DNA of 11,405 nt from Pseudomonadota bacterium (GCA_023442755.1 JAEZXS010000213.1:1-11405), one strand, 5' to 3'; positions 1 through 6,910 are shown, counted from the stretch's first letter. The notes: generated by a model from the sequence alone, not told the origin. Translations and numbers: made by a program.

Positions 1-334
1 GGATGGCATCGACCAGGAGCGCCGCCCCGAGCCCCCTGCCCTGCCATCGCCGATCGACGGCAAGGCGGGCAAGAAGCATTACAGGAATAGGATGACGCGG
101 AATACCCTTGCCCAGGCGCTCAGGAGCATCGTCATAAACAATGTCGCCGACGACAAGGGTATGAAATCCGACAACCTTTCGATTACATTCGGCCACATAG
201 GTTTGAGAGACATTCGCACGCTGCCCCGCCAAAGCATACAAACGGAGAAAACCGTTGAGCGCTTCACTCCCGCAATCGAAATCCACCGCATCATGGCTGG
301 CTGCGAGCTTGACTATGACGGGTTTTTCATCCAT
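1..334 (-). CDS. GNAT acetyltransferase toxin, TacT/AtaT-type (partial, 3' end beyond window)
   Basis: By family this is the toxin of a type II module: GNAT toxins of this clade use acetyl-CoA to acetylate the amino group of aminoacyl-tRNA and block translation. Translating the minus strand from the ATG at 332-334 gives 111 residues with no stop before the window edge, so about one third is missing (family usually about 160-175 aa). Hallmarks are FDCGSEALNGFL (19-30), QRANVSQTYVA (38-48), VYDDAPERL (66-74), HPIPVMLLARLAVD (81-94) and the acetyl-CoA pyrophosphate loop RRWQGRGLG (95-103). The start lies 9 bases after the antitoxin stop, the usual antitoxin-first operon with coupled translation; no strong Shine-Dalgarno is visible. 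The catalytic C-terminal Tyr region lies outside, so activity cannot be judged. Family call is very likely; the exact tRNA target is unknown. Confidence 0.93.
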   Translation of the reverse strand, partial: MDEKPVIVKLAASHDAVDFDCGSEALNGFLRLYALAGQRANVSQTYVAECNRKVVGFHTLVVGDIVYDDAPERLGKGIPRHPIPVMLLARLAVDRRWQGRGLGAALLVDAI

Positions 335-343
335 GCAGCCGGC

Positions 344-619
344 TCAATCCAGGATGGATGGTTCATTGAGAAGACGTTCCATACGCGGGTGAGAGCGCAG
401 CGGCGCGTCGAGAGCCTCCATGAATGCGGCCCATTGCTCGGCGTTCAGGCGGATTCGGGAGCGCTCCGCCAGCACGGTGTTCGCGGAATTAAGCGCACTT
501 TCGAGCACGAATTGGCTGATAGTCGTATGCCGTTCCGCCGCTGCCTGCTGCAGCAACTGACGCGCCTTAGCGGTAATTCGGATATCGAGGCGCTCGGTTT
601 TTGAAGTGTTCTTTTTCAT
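344..619 (-). CDS. DUF1778 ribbon-helix-helix antitoxin (TacA/AtaR-like)
   Basis: This 91-residue protein is the antitoxin partner of the adjacent GNAT toxin. Residues about 8-45 form the ribbon-helix-helix DNA-binding part: the ERLDIRIT beta strand, then helices with ARQLLQQAAAER and TTISQFVLESA. The C-terminal segment (about 57-91, RLNAEQWAAFMEALDAP then ERLLNEP) matches the part that in TacA-type antitoxins wraps the toxin and covers its active site. The frame stays open 40 codons further upstream, but I chose the ATG at 617-619 because AAAGGA sits 7 bases before it, homologues start with a short tail before the RHH strand, and the upstream extension would run through the promoter. Proteins of this family repress their own operon as antitoxin-toxin complexes; a matching palindrome lies just upstream. 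Confidence 0.93.
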   Translation of the reverse strand: MKKNTSKTERLDIRITAKARQLLQQAAAERHTTISQFVLESALNSANTVLAERSRIRLNAEQWAAFMEALDAPLRSHPRMERLLNEPSILD

Positions 620-646
620 CTGCACATCCTTTCGACTGATGACTTC

Positions 647-675
647 AATATACAGACATTGTACGTACAAAACAA
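647..675 (-). promoter_or_regulatory. Toxin-antitoxin operon promoter with palindromic operator in the spacer
   Basis: On the minus strand a -35 TTGTTT (670-675) is followed after exactly 17 bases by a -10 TATATT (647-652). The spacer contains the perfect 12-bp palindrome TTGTACGTACAA (659-670). A ribbon-helix-helix dimer or antitoxin-toxin complex bound there would block RNA polymerase, as in other DUF1778/GNAT modules. The predicted start near 640 leaves a leader of about 20 bases carrying the AAAGGA ribosome site. Promoter and operator are inferred from sequence only. Confidence 0.7.
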
Positions 676-1132
676 TCTCTTTTGACCGGTTTCTGATGAC
701 CTGTTCACTCTTGAAAGTTGCGATACCGCTTGTATCCATCTAGCTTGCACGGCTTATGGAGTTGTTGAAGCTGATGCCATGGAGGAGGTGATGAGATCGC
801 CTTTGTACGAACCGAATATTTCTTCTTGTTTCCGTTCTTCCTCTGCGCACTCTGCGGCTCTGCGGGGAGATTTTTTCCGAGCATCCTGTTTTTTCCTCCG
901 AATAACTTTCCCTACCTGAAAAATCCCCTCTTTATGTTCGATGCGAATGCCAATTCGACAGACGATATCGCGATCCCCTGGCTTTTTGCTGGGGGTCCGG
1001 AAACGACAGGTTGAGAGCGGGTTGAATCAAGGCACTGAAAGGAGAGGCACCAGGCAGATAAAATAAGCTATTCGGGAAGGCAGGAAGGGAGGACGGGCGC
1101 GAAAAAGAGCCGATGTTCACATTCGAAACCCC
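676..1132. other. Gene-poor intergenic region
   Basis: I see no convincing gene here. A reading frame from about 682 to 921 on the plus strand (start candidates at 782 and 791) shows some coding-like codons at 757-825 but then runs through the CTCTGCG repeat. It resembles no family I know and may be a gene remnant. The strand opposite 932-1306 carries only an unrecognised ORF. Confidence 0.4.
841..870 (+). repeat. CTCTGCG short-repeat cluster (dispersed intergenic element)
   Basis: CTCTGCG occurs three times at 841, 850 and 858, i.e. with 9- and 8-base steps, followed by GGGAGATTTTTTCC. This pattern of repeated CTCTGCG or CTTTGCG units ending in a G-rich and then T-rich block recalls dispersed intergenic sequences I associate with many proteobacterial and Desulfobacterota genomes. 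Origin and function are unknown to me; the call rests on visual resemblance. Confidence 0.45.
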
Positions 1133-1369
1133 GTGCCCTATAAAAACGATCAGGATGCCGCCGCCGTACCCGAAGAGGCGTGCCGGGTCAAAATAAACCT
1201 TCTTTCGATCTCCCCGAAGCAAATGAATTCTTCGGTGGCCAGAGGACTGAGGGAGGCAATGGAGCTGGCGGATCAGCTGAAACGAAAGGGGAAGCCCGAG
1301 AAACACGGCGGACTCACTGACGAGAACGCAAAACAGATACGGATAAAAATTCTGAGGCTTTCGGAGTGA
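1133..1369 (+). CDS. Possible small hypothetical protein (78 codons, GTG start)
   Basis: I do not recognise this ORF. From the GTG at 1133 it encodes 78 residues, highly charged in the second half (ARGLREAMELADQLKRKGK, then LTDENAKQIRIKILRLSE), which suggests one or two amphipathic helices. There is no signal peptide or membrane segment. No convincing Shine-Dalgarno precedes the GTG; the only in-frame ATG (1223) also lacks one. In favour of a real gene is the coding-like composition and a hairpin 5 bases after the stop. Against it are the weak start, the isolation and an overlapping antisense ORF. It could also be the 3' remnant of a longer gene. Confidence 0.33.
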   Translation: MPYKNDQDAAAVPEEACRVKINLLSISPKQMNSSVARGLREAMELADQLKRKGKPEKHGGLTDENAKQIRIKILRLSE

Positions 1370-1373
1370 TCCC

Positions 1374-1400
1374 CGGGAAGGAAATACAGTATCCTTCCGG
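1374..1400 (+). terminator. Hairpin after the 78-codon ORF (terminator-like, no U tract)
   Basis: GGAAGGA (1376-1382) pairs perfectly with TCCTTCC (1392-1398) across a 9-base loop, with possible outer C-G pairs. It begins 5 bases after the stop at 1369. What follows is CCCCATTCC rather than a T run, so intrinsic termination would be weak. Confidence 0.3.
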
Positions 1401-1476
1401 CCCCATTCCGGTCACCTTTTGGCCACCTTTCGGGTCCGGTTGACAACCCGCGAGCCCGCTTCAGGCCTTACCTCCA

Positions 1477-1525
1477 AATTTTGAAAAGTGACCGGAAACC
1501 CGGAAGAAAACTTCGGGGCCGGTCA
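1477..1525 (-). terminator. Hairpin with T-rich tail downstream of the MFS gene
   Basis: TGACCGG (1489-1495) pairs with CCGGTCA (1519-1525); inside, CCCGGAAG (1499-1506, offset by a 3-base bulge) pairs with CTTCGGGG (1511-1518) with one mismatch around an AAAA loop. Read on the minus strand the stem is followed by CTTTTCAAAATTT, so it can act as an intrinsic terminator about 150 bases after the MFS stop. The rest of the 1370-1673 gap holds only related CCGGTCA motifs and no gene that I can support. Confidence 0.45.
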
Positions 1526-1673
1526 GTTCTTTGAAAACCGAATAGCACTTCCGAATCTGTCAATGCCTATCCGAGAGTGGCTTTCAGTCGCGAGTATTCA
1601 CATTAGCCTGCTCATCACAACATTGCGGCCCGCAAACAGCACGCAGGGAGGCACTTTCGATGAGCGCCAGCTC

Positions 1674-2894
1674 TCAATCCCCCCACAGCCTGTGGGCGAT
1701 GAATGCGGCAACGGCCTGCATGCAGACGATCAGGACAACGCAGCCGATCCACCCGGTCCTGTGCCAGAAAAAACCGGGAACGACCGAACCGACGGAACCC
1801 CCGAGATAATAGAGCGCAACATAAAGTCCGGCAGCGGAAGAACGCGCCTCGCCCGCGGCTTTGCCAACGTGGCTCGAGGATGCCGCCTGGCAGATGAAAA
1901 CGCCGGTGGAGAGAAGCGTCAGGCCGGCCACGATCGCCGGGATCCATGCAACGAGGGTCAGAAGCATGCCGAGCGCCGCCATGCCGACCGCCCCAATCAG
2001 GCCCCGCCGGCATCCGATCCTGTCGAGGACGAAGCCGGAGAATGGAGTTATCACGGCGCCGATCAGGTAGACGGCGAAAATGGAGCCGAGGGCGGCAGGA
2101 CCGAGGTGGAAAGGTTCGTCCGCAAGGTGAAAGTTCACGTAGGTGAAAGCCCCGACCAGGCAGAAGAGCACATCGAACCCCACGGCATAGGTCGCCAGAA
2201 GCCGCAGGTTATGCAGATGCCTGCGCAGTGACCGGAAGGACGCCCCGGCGTTTCGCTGGCGGACGAATTTTCTCGCACGCGGCAGAAGCCATTGCGTGGA
2301 CAGGGCTGCTGCAATCGTCATGATGCCCAGCCCTACGAAGGTCGGCCGCCAGCCCCAGTGGGTCGACCCTAGCCCGGACAGAAAACGCCCGGCAAACCCG
2401 CCAACGACCGTCCCCGTAACGTAGGTGGCCATGGTGGAGGTGACGGAGCCCGGCGATTCTTCGCTGATATAGGCAATGGCAACGGCAATGATGCCCGGGA
2501 TGAAAAAGCCCTGGAGAAAGCGCCAGAAAATGAGCTGGGTGAGGTTCGTGGCGGTCGCCGCAAGAGCGGTCGGAACGGCCAGCCCGAGCATTGCGGCCAC
2601 GATCACCCGCTTTCGCCCGATGGTGTCGGCCAGCATGCCGACAAAAGGGGCAGAAAACGCCACGGCCATTATCGTTGCGCTAACGGTAAGGCTCACCAGC
2701 AGCTCGGATGCCCCGAAAATCCGGCGAAACTCGGGCAGCAAAGGCTGGGTGGAATAGACATTGAGAAAGGTGCCGAAACCCGTAATGAACAGCGCCGTCA
2801 AAACCGCCGCCCGGCTGTGAACCACCGGTTCCGCCGCTTCGGCGGCCTCTACGCCCGTCAGTTGAGCTTCTCCGATTTCATTGACTCCGATCAT
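1674..2894 (-). CDS. MFS drug/metabolite efflux permease, YnfM-like
   Basis: This 406-residue protein is a 12-helix major facilitator superfamily permease, expected to export a small molecule by proton antiport across the inner membrane. The N-terminal 25 residues are cytoplasmic and charged. Helix 1 (about 28-46) leads into FLNVYSTQPLLPEF (43-56), typical of the YnfM-type clade. MFS motif A, GMLADTIGRKR, lies in the loop after helix 2 (86-96) and its second-half counterpart, FVLDRIGCRRG, at 288-298. A long basic loop (about 205-230) divides the halves. Length matches full MFS carriers. The ATG at 2892-2894 has GGAAG 6 bases upstream. It is divergent from a LysR regulator, the same arrangement as E. 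coli ynfM and ynfL, so regulation by that protein is likely. Substrate is unknown. Confidence 0.92.
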   Translation of the reverse strand: MIGVNEIGEAQLTGVEAAEAAEPVVHSRAAVLTALFITGFGTFLNVYSTQPLLPEFRRIFGASELLVSLTVSATIMAVAFSAPFVGMLADTIGRKRVIVAAMLGLAVPTALAATATNLTQLIFWRFLQGFFIPGIIAVAIAYISEESPGSVTSTMATYVTGTVVGGFAGRFLSGLGSTHWGWRPTFVGLGIMTIAAALSTQWLLPRARKFVRQRNAGASFRSLRRHLHNLRLLATYAVGFDVLFCLVGAFTYVNFHLADEPFHLGPAALGSIFAVYLIGAVITPFSGFVLDRIGCRRGLIGAVGMAALGMLLTLVAWIPAIVAGLTLLSTGVFICQAASSSHVGKAAGEARSSAAGLYVALYYLGGSVGSVVPGFFWHRTGWIGCVVLIVCMQAVAAFIAHRLWGD

Positions 2895-2950
2895 GTTGTG
2901 CTTCCAGTCTGTTTCCTGTATTTCCGCCGACGAACTCAGGCGTATGCAGT

Positions 2951-2980
2951 GCTATAATGCCCGAAAATTAAGATGTCCAA
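2951..2980 (-). promoter_or_regulatory. Candidate promoter of the MFS gene
   Basis: On the minus strand TTGGAC (2975-2980) and TATAGC (2951-2956) are separated by 18 bases, giving a predicted start near 2944 and a leader of about 50 bases before the MFS ATG. The -10 is weak, as is common for promoters that need an activator. Confidence 0.4.
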
Positions 2981-2996
2981 TATATGCTTTTCGATG

Positions 2997-3021
2997 TTTT
3001 AATATGTAATAAGTATTAAAA
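2997..3021. promoter_or_regulatory. AT-rich palindrome, candidate LysR binding site
   Basis: TTTTAATA (2997-3004) and TATTAAAA (3014-3021) are perfect inverted arms around a 9-base spacer, and the centre contains ATA-N9-TAT, i.e. the LysR T-N11-A consensus (T3003, A3015). The centre (3009) lies about 65 bases upstream of the inferred MFS start point, the usual place of the LysR recognition site. The site is far (about 320 bases) from the LysR start codon. Confidence 0.5.
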
Positions 3022-3341
3022 TGATTTCCGTCCGTCCGGTGATGCTGTCTCAAAAAGCATTCCCGCCTCGGCAGCATGGACGTCAACGTAAAGGAAACAC
3101 AAAGGAACCAAGCCGCGAAGAAGAACCAACTTTAAAGACTTACAGGATTGTTCAAGTAGTTTGTGGGAGCGGCTTGCAGCCGCGAATAGACAATGGGGAC
3201 ACATTGAAGCAGCAGAACAATGGCTTTGATCTTTTCGCTCGCGAAAGCCGCGAAGAAAAGAATTTCAGCCTCCGATCATTTGCACCTGCAAGATCCTCCC
3301 GCAATGGACACCATGGTTACAGAAGGACAGGACCAGGCGCT
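3022..3341. other. Long leader/intergenic region before the LysR gene
   Basis: The LysR reading frame stays open back to an ATG at 3021, but residues encoded here do not resemble any LysR N-terminus and the stretch includes a REP-like hairpin, so I treat it as non-coding. Near-identical stretches around AAGCCGCGAAGAA occur at about 3111 and 3246, probably belonging to the same kind of dispersed intergenic sequence as at 841. I could not identify a clear LysR promoter. Confidence 0.45.
3163..3185 (+). repeat. REP-like palindromic hairpin
   Basis: GTGGGAGCGGCTTGCAGCCG with a following CGA forms a short hairpin: GCGGCT (3169-3174) pairs with AGCCGC (3178-3183) around TGC. The GTGGGAGCGGCTT head closely resembles repetitive extragenic palindromes of pseudomonads and related bacteria. 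Only one copy is in the window, so its repetitive nature is inferred from recall. A REP-associated transposase gene is absent here. Confidence 0.55.
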
Positions 3342-4274
3342 ATGGAGCTGAGACACCTGAGATATTTCGTCGCGGTAGCTGAGGAACTGCATTTCGGCAG
3401 GGCCGCCGAGCGGCTCGGCATCGCACAACCGCCGCTCAGCCAGCAGATCAAGGCCCTCGAACAGGAGATCGGCGTTCCGCTGTTTTCACGAACGAAGCGC
3501 CACGTGGAACTCACGGCAGCCGGTAAGGCCTTCCTGAACGAGAGCCGCAAGATCCTGGCTCTTTCGGAACAGGCCGTGCGCGCCGCGCAGCGCGCCGCAC
3601 GCGGCGAGATCGGGCAGTTGGAGGTGGGGTTTGTCGGTTCCGCGGTGTATGGCGACGTTTCCTCCGTTTTCCGCCACATGCGGGAGCGCTACCCGGAGAT
3701 ATCCCTCAACCTGCAGGATTTGACCAGTGAGGAGCAGGTCGAGGCGATGAAAACCTACCGGCTGGACGTGGGACTGGTGCGGCCGCCGGTTGTCGGAGCC
3801 GAATCCCTCGTGGTGCAGGTGATCTCGCGCGAGCCCATCGTGGTCGTTCTCCCCCGAACACATAGCCTAGCAGGCCGGAAAAAGATCGCGATCGAGGAAC
3901 TTGCCAACGAGCCTTTCGTCCAGATTCCCCGGCATGTCGGCCCCGGGTTCTACGACCAGTTTATCCGGGTATGCGCCCAGGCCGGTTTTTCCCCGAATGT
4001 CGTACAGGAGGCCCGGACTACCCTTACCATCGTGAGCCTGGTTGCGGGCGGGATGGGGGTATCCCTCGTCCCGGCCTCGCTGCAAAACCTGCAGCGAAGC
4101 GGCGTCGTCTACAGGCCGATCAAACCGCCCGCCCCTACGACGGATCTTGCCGTCATGTGGCGCCCGGAAGACGAATCGCCTGCGCTGCAATCCTTTCTGA
4201 AGATGGTCTGGGAGGTGGCACACATTAAAGGGCCGCTCAAAACCGGCACTTGCGCGGCAACGATCGCGTCTTAA
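3342..4274 (+). CDS. LysR-family transcriptional regulator, YnfL/CbnR-like
   Basis: This 310-residue protein is a LysR-type regulator. The winged helix-turn-helix is at residues 1-60 (MELRHLRYFVAVAEELHFGR, then AAERLGIAQPPLSQQIKALE, a textbook LysR recognition helix), followed by a linker helix (about 60-90) and a two-lobed effector-binding domain (about 90-295). The MELRHLRYFVAVAEELHFGR start is typical of the clade that includes CatR/CbnR-type aromatic regulators and E. coli YnfL. I placed the start at the ATG at 3342 because the domain begins there; the GAAGGA before it is 14 bases away, so translation may be weak. The last 20 residues extend past the usual end. It is divergent from the MFS gene and 51 bases ahead of a hydrolase on the same strand, so it probably controls one or both. 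Effector unknown. Confidence 0.93.
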   Translation: MELRHLRYFVAVAEELHFGRAAERLGIAQPPLSQQIKALEQEIGVPLFSRTKRHVELTAAGKAFLNESRKILALSEQAVRAAQRAARGEIGQLEVGFVGSAVYGDVSSVFRHMRERYPEISLNLQDLTSEEQVEAMKTYRLDVGLVRPPVVGAESLVVQVISREPIVVVLPRTHSLAGRKKIAIEELANEPFVQIPRHVGPGFYDQFIRVCAQAGFSPNVVQEARTTLTIVSLVAGGMGVSLVPASLQNLQRSGVVYRPIKPPAPTTDLAVMWRPEDESPALQSFLKMVWEVAHIKGPLKTGTCAATIAS

Positions 4275-4325
4275 TAGAAAGGCAGTCTCATCTGACGACT
4301 ATTACGAAGCGGAAGGAGCGCACGC

Positions 4326-5111
4326 ATGCCCAGTATTCAAGTCCAAGATATCAGCCTCTACTATGAAGAGGCCGGAGAGGGCCCTCCCCTGCTCTTCATA
4401 AACGGTCTCGGCATGAGCGCCGGAGAGTGGCGAAACCAGGTCGATCATTTTTCCGGAAAATACCGGACGGTGATCTTCGACCCGCGCGGACACGGAAAGT
4501 CGGACAAACCCGAAGGCCCCTACTCCATCCCGCTCTTTGCCTCCGATACGGCGGAACTCATCCGTTCACTTGGCCTGGCTCCAGTAAACATCGTCGGCCT
4601 TTCCATGGGCGGGATGATCGCCTTTCAGCTGGCGGTAACAGAACCAGAGCTTCTCCGCAGCATGGTGATCGTGAACAGCGGCCCCGAATTCATTCTGCGC
4701 AAGGCCAGGCACAAGATCGAGATGGCGGCAAGGAAATGCATCATCCGGTGCTTCGGGATGCACGTAATGGCAAAGATCCTGACTACGCGCCTCTTTCCTG
4801 CCCCGGAACAGGCGCAATTGCGCATCCGCACGGCCCAATGCTGGGCGAAAAACGACAAAAGGGCCTACCTCGACGCATTGCGAGGGATCGAAGGATGGAG
4901 CGTCAGCAAGGACCTGCACAAAATATCCTGCCCCACCCTGATCGTCTCGGCGGACCGGGACTATACCCCGGTTGCCTACAAGGAACATTACACCGGGCAG
5001 ATACCGGGAGCCAGGCTGACGGTCATTCCCGATTCGCGGCACGCAACTCCCCTGGATCAGCCTCGGCGGTTCAACGAAACGGTTGATGCCTTCCTCTCGC
5101 AGCTCGCCTGA
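4326..5111 (+). CDS. Alpha/beta-fold hydrolase (3-oxoadipate enol-lactonase-like family)
   Basis: This 261-residue cytoplasmic enzyme has a complete alpha/beta hydrolase core. The oxyanion-hole segment is FINGLGMS (24-31; Asn replaces the usual His of the HG motif), then FDPRGHGKSDKP (51-62), the nucleophile elbow GLSMGG with Ser93, a cap region (about 120-190), the acid in SADRDYTP (Asp210 or Asp212) and the catalytic His239 in DSRHATP. The family includes PcaD-type lactonases, esterases and C-C hydrolases, so the reaction is hydrolysis of an ester, lactone or C-C bond, substrate unknown. AAGGAG lies 7 bases before the ATG. It follows the LysR gene by 51 bases and is probably cotranscribed or controlled by it; it converges on the next gene with 60 bases between the stops and no obvious terminator. 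It is not necessarily a PcaD orthologue: no other beta-ketoadipate gene is nearby. Confidence 0.9.
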   Translation: MPSIQVQDISLYYEEAGEGPPLLFINGLGMSAGEWRNQVDHFSGKYRTVIFDPRGHGKSDKPEGPYSIPLFASDTAELIRSLGLAPVNIVGLSMGGMIAFQLAVTEPELLRSMVIVNSGPEFILRKARHKIEMAARKCIIRCFGMHVMAKILTTRLFPAPEQAQLRIRTAQCWAKNDKRAYLDALRGIEGWSVSKDLHKISCPTLIVSADRDYTPVAYKEHYTGQIPGARLTVIPDSRHATPLDQPRRFNETVDAFLSQLA

Positions 5112-5171
5112 GGTCGTTGTCGCGGCGCAAACCAATAGCATTCAACTCAAGTTGCGAAGAGGAAAGGTAAG

Positions 5172-6818
5172 TCAGCGATAAATCGCCATGCTCTTCGTGC
5201 TCGAGCTGAATACGTCCCGGTCCACCATCACATTGACAAGGGCGGGTTTTCCGGACGCCCTTGCCCGGTCGAGCGCCGGCCGGATCTGCGAGGGTTCGGT
5301 CACATTCTCGCCGTGCCCTCCCATGGCTTCTATCACGCGGTCATACCGTAGCGCAGATAGGCTGTTGACCAGGTTGCCCCTTTCGGGCCCGTACTTGAGA
5401 AGCTGGCCGAAGCGGACCTGGTTCCAGGCGGCGTTGTTCGCCACGATTCCGACGACGGGAAGGTTGAACCGGATAAGGGTATCATAGTCGAAACCGGTAC
5501 ACCCGAAAGCTCCGTCGCCGAAGAGTATCACCACATCGCATTCCGGAAATGCGGCCTTGGCTGCAATGGCGAATGGGGTCCCTACTCCGAGCGTTCCGAG
5601 GGGGCCGGGGTCCAGCCACTTGCCCGGTTTGTGCGTCCGGATGACGTTTGCCGAAATCGTCACGACATCTCCGCCGTCGGCAATGAAGATGGTATCCCGG
5701 GTAAGGAATTCGTTGATCTCACGGGCAAGCCGCATGGGATGAATCGGAACCGCATCGGAGGTGAGAAATTCGCTGTCCTGCTCATACGCATGCTTCTCGG
5801 CTGCCTGGAGTTCCCGGAGCCAGTTCGTGCAGGCCACGGGGGAACGGACCGCCGCCGAAAGGTCGTCCAGGACCGCGCCGATATCCCCGGTAATCGCGAC
5901 GTCGACATCCCTGTTGTGGCACAACTCGGCATAATCGATGTCGACCTGGATGGTCCTGGCGTGCGGGGCTATCCGGGCGCCGTAGCCGAGCCTGAAATCG
6001 AAGGGGGTGCCTATGACGAGAACCACGTCGGCATTGGAAAGAGCATAGCGCCTGGACCGGCTCAGAATCTGCTCGCAGTCGGGCGGGACGCATCCCCGTG
6101 CGGCCCCGTTGAGGTAGGTTGGAATACCCGTTTTCCTGACAAACGCATCCAGCCGGTCCGTTGCCCGGCAGTGCCAGACCTGGGTACCGGCGAGCATGGC
6201 CGGGCGCTGCGCTTTTTCGAGAAGTTGGGCGGCCTTTTCGATGTAGGCGCTGTCCGCCCGCGGCCTGCCTCTCGACCGGTATTCCAGAGGAAAGGCTACC
6301 TCGGATTCCTCCACTTCCCCGAACAGAACGTCTTGGGGAATTTCGAGAAACGAGGGGCCGGGCCGCCCGTTATAGGCTTCCCGCAGGGCAATGGTCATGT
6401 ATTCCGGGATTCTTGCGGTTTCGAGAACCGTTCCGGAAAACTTCGTTATCGGATGCATGATGTCGACGTGATTCATCTCCTGGAGCCCCCCTTTGAGGGT
6501 GCTTTTCACCGGAGCCTGCCCGCCGATGAGAAGCATGGGGATCTGCGCCCGAAACGCATTGGCAACCCCAGTAACGGCATCCGTAACCCCCGGTCCCGCG
6601 GTCACGACGGCAACGCCCGGCACTCCGGTCAGCCTGGTCCAGGCATCCGCCGCATGCGCCGCCGCCTGCTCGTGCCTCACGTCTATTATCCGAATCCCCT
6701 CATCCAGGCAGCCGTTATAGATGTCCATGACGTGCCCGCCGCAAAGGGTGAACACCGTCTTTACGCCTTCCTGTTTCAGAACCCTGGCGACCATTCGGCC
6801 GCCGGTGATTTTGGCCAT
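5172..6818 (-). CDS. Thiamine-diphosphate-dependent enzyme, acetolactate synthase / 2-hydroxyacyl-CoA lyase superfamily
   Basis: This 548-residue protein has the three-domain ThDP fold of acetolactate synthase, oxalyl-CoA decarboxylase and 2-hydroxyacyl-CoA lyase. The pyrimidine-binding domain (about 1-170) has the activating Glu50 in DVRHEQAAAHAADAW (46-60) and RPGPSFLEIPQDV (152-164). The central domain (about 190-325) has DVVLVIGTPFDFRLGYG (264-280). The diphosphate-binding domain (about 360-535) has the metal/ThDP motif GDG (434-436) ending at Asn461-Asn462. The start TLCGGHVMDIY and the stretch GGLQEMNHVDIMHPITKFS recall HACL1/ILVBL-type members more than IlvB. The likely chemistry is C-C bond cleavage or carboligation of a 2-keto or 2-hydroxyacyl substrate. 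No small regulatory subunit gene is adjacent, which argues against a biosynthetic acetolactate synthase. AAGGAG lies 6 bases before the ATG. An RpiR regulator is directly upstream on the same strand. Confidence 0.88.
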   Translation of the reverse strand: MAKITGGRMVARVLKQEGVKTVFTLCGGHVMDIYNGCLDEGIRIIDVRHEQAAAHAADAWTRLTGVPGVAVVTAGPGVTDAVTGVANAFRAQIPMLLIGGQAPVKSTLKGGLQEMNHVDIMHPITKFSGTVLETARIPEYMTIALREAYNGRPGPSFLEIPQDVLFGEVEESEVAFPLEYRSRGRPRADSAYIEKAAQLLEKAQRPAMLAGTQVWHCRATDRLDAFVRKTGIPTYLNGAARGCVPPDCEQILSRSRRYALSNADVVLVIGTPFDFRLGYGARIAPHARTIQVDIDYAELCHNRDVDVAITGDIGAVLDDLSAAVRSPVACTNWLRELQAAEKHAYEQDSEFLTSDAVPIHPMRLAREINEFLTRDTIFIADGGDVVTISANVIRTHKPGKWLDPGPLGTLGVGTPFAIAAKAAFPECDVVILFGDGAFGCTGFDYDTLIRFNLPVVGIVANNAAWNQVRFGQLLKYGPERGNLVNSLSALRYDRVIEAMGGHGENVTEPSQIRPALDRARASGKPALVNVMVDRDVFSSSTKSMAIYR

Positions 6819-6910
6819 GGGACTCTCCTTCGTGGAAAGGGTAACCGATTACGAAGCACAGCCGCTTTGCCGCAACATTCTGCGGTCTTCGAACGGCGGT
6901 AATCTAATAA

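Noticed and set aside
92..604. 170-codon plus-strand ORF over the toxin-antitoxin pair
   Set aside because: Both minus-strand proteins match known families with conserved motifs, so the plus frame is a shadow.
791..921. Short ORF with GGAGGAGGTG directly before ATG at 791
   Set aside because: The ribosome-site match is only about one base from the ATG, and the frame runs through the CTCTGCG repeat to a stop at 919-921. A remnant is possible, a working gene unlikely.
1488..2231. 247-codon plus-strand ORF over the MFS 3' half
   Set aside because: Antisense to the MFS membrane helices; hydrophilic Glu/Gly/Arg-rich translation typical of such shadows.
5136..5156. Nested CGCAA/TTGCG and CAACT/AGTTG pairs between the convergent hydrolase and ThDP-enzyme genes
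   Set aside because: Stems are only 5 bp with no T tract, too weak to call a bidirectional terminator.
5631..6902. 423-codon plus-strand ORF opposite the ThDP enzyme
   Set aside because: It is the antisense shadow of a GC-rich gene with clear ThDP motifs; its translation is low-complexity Arg/Gly/Pro-rich and matches no family.
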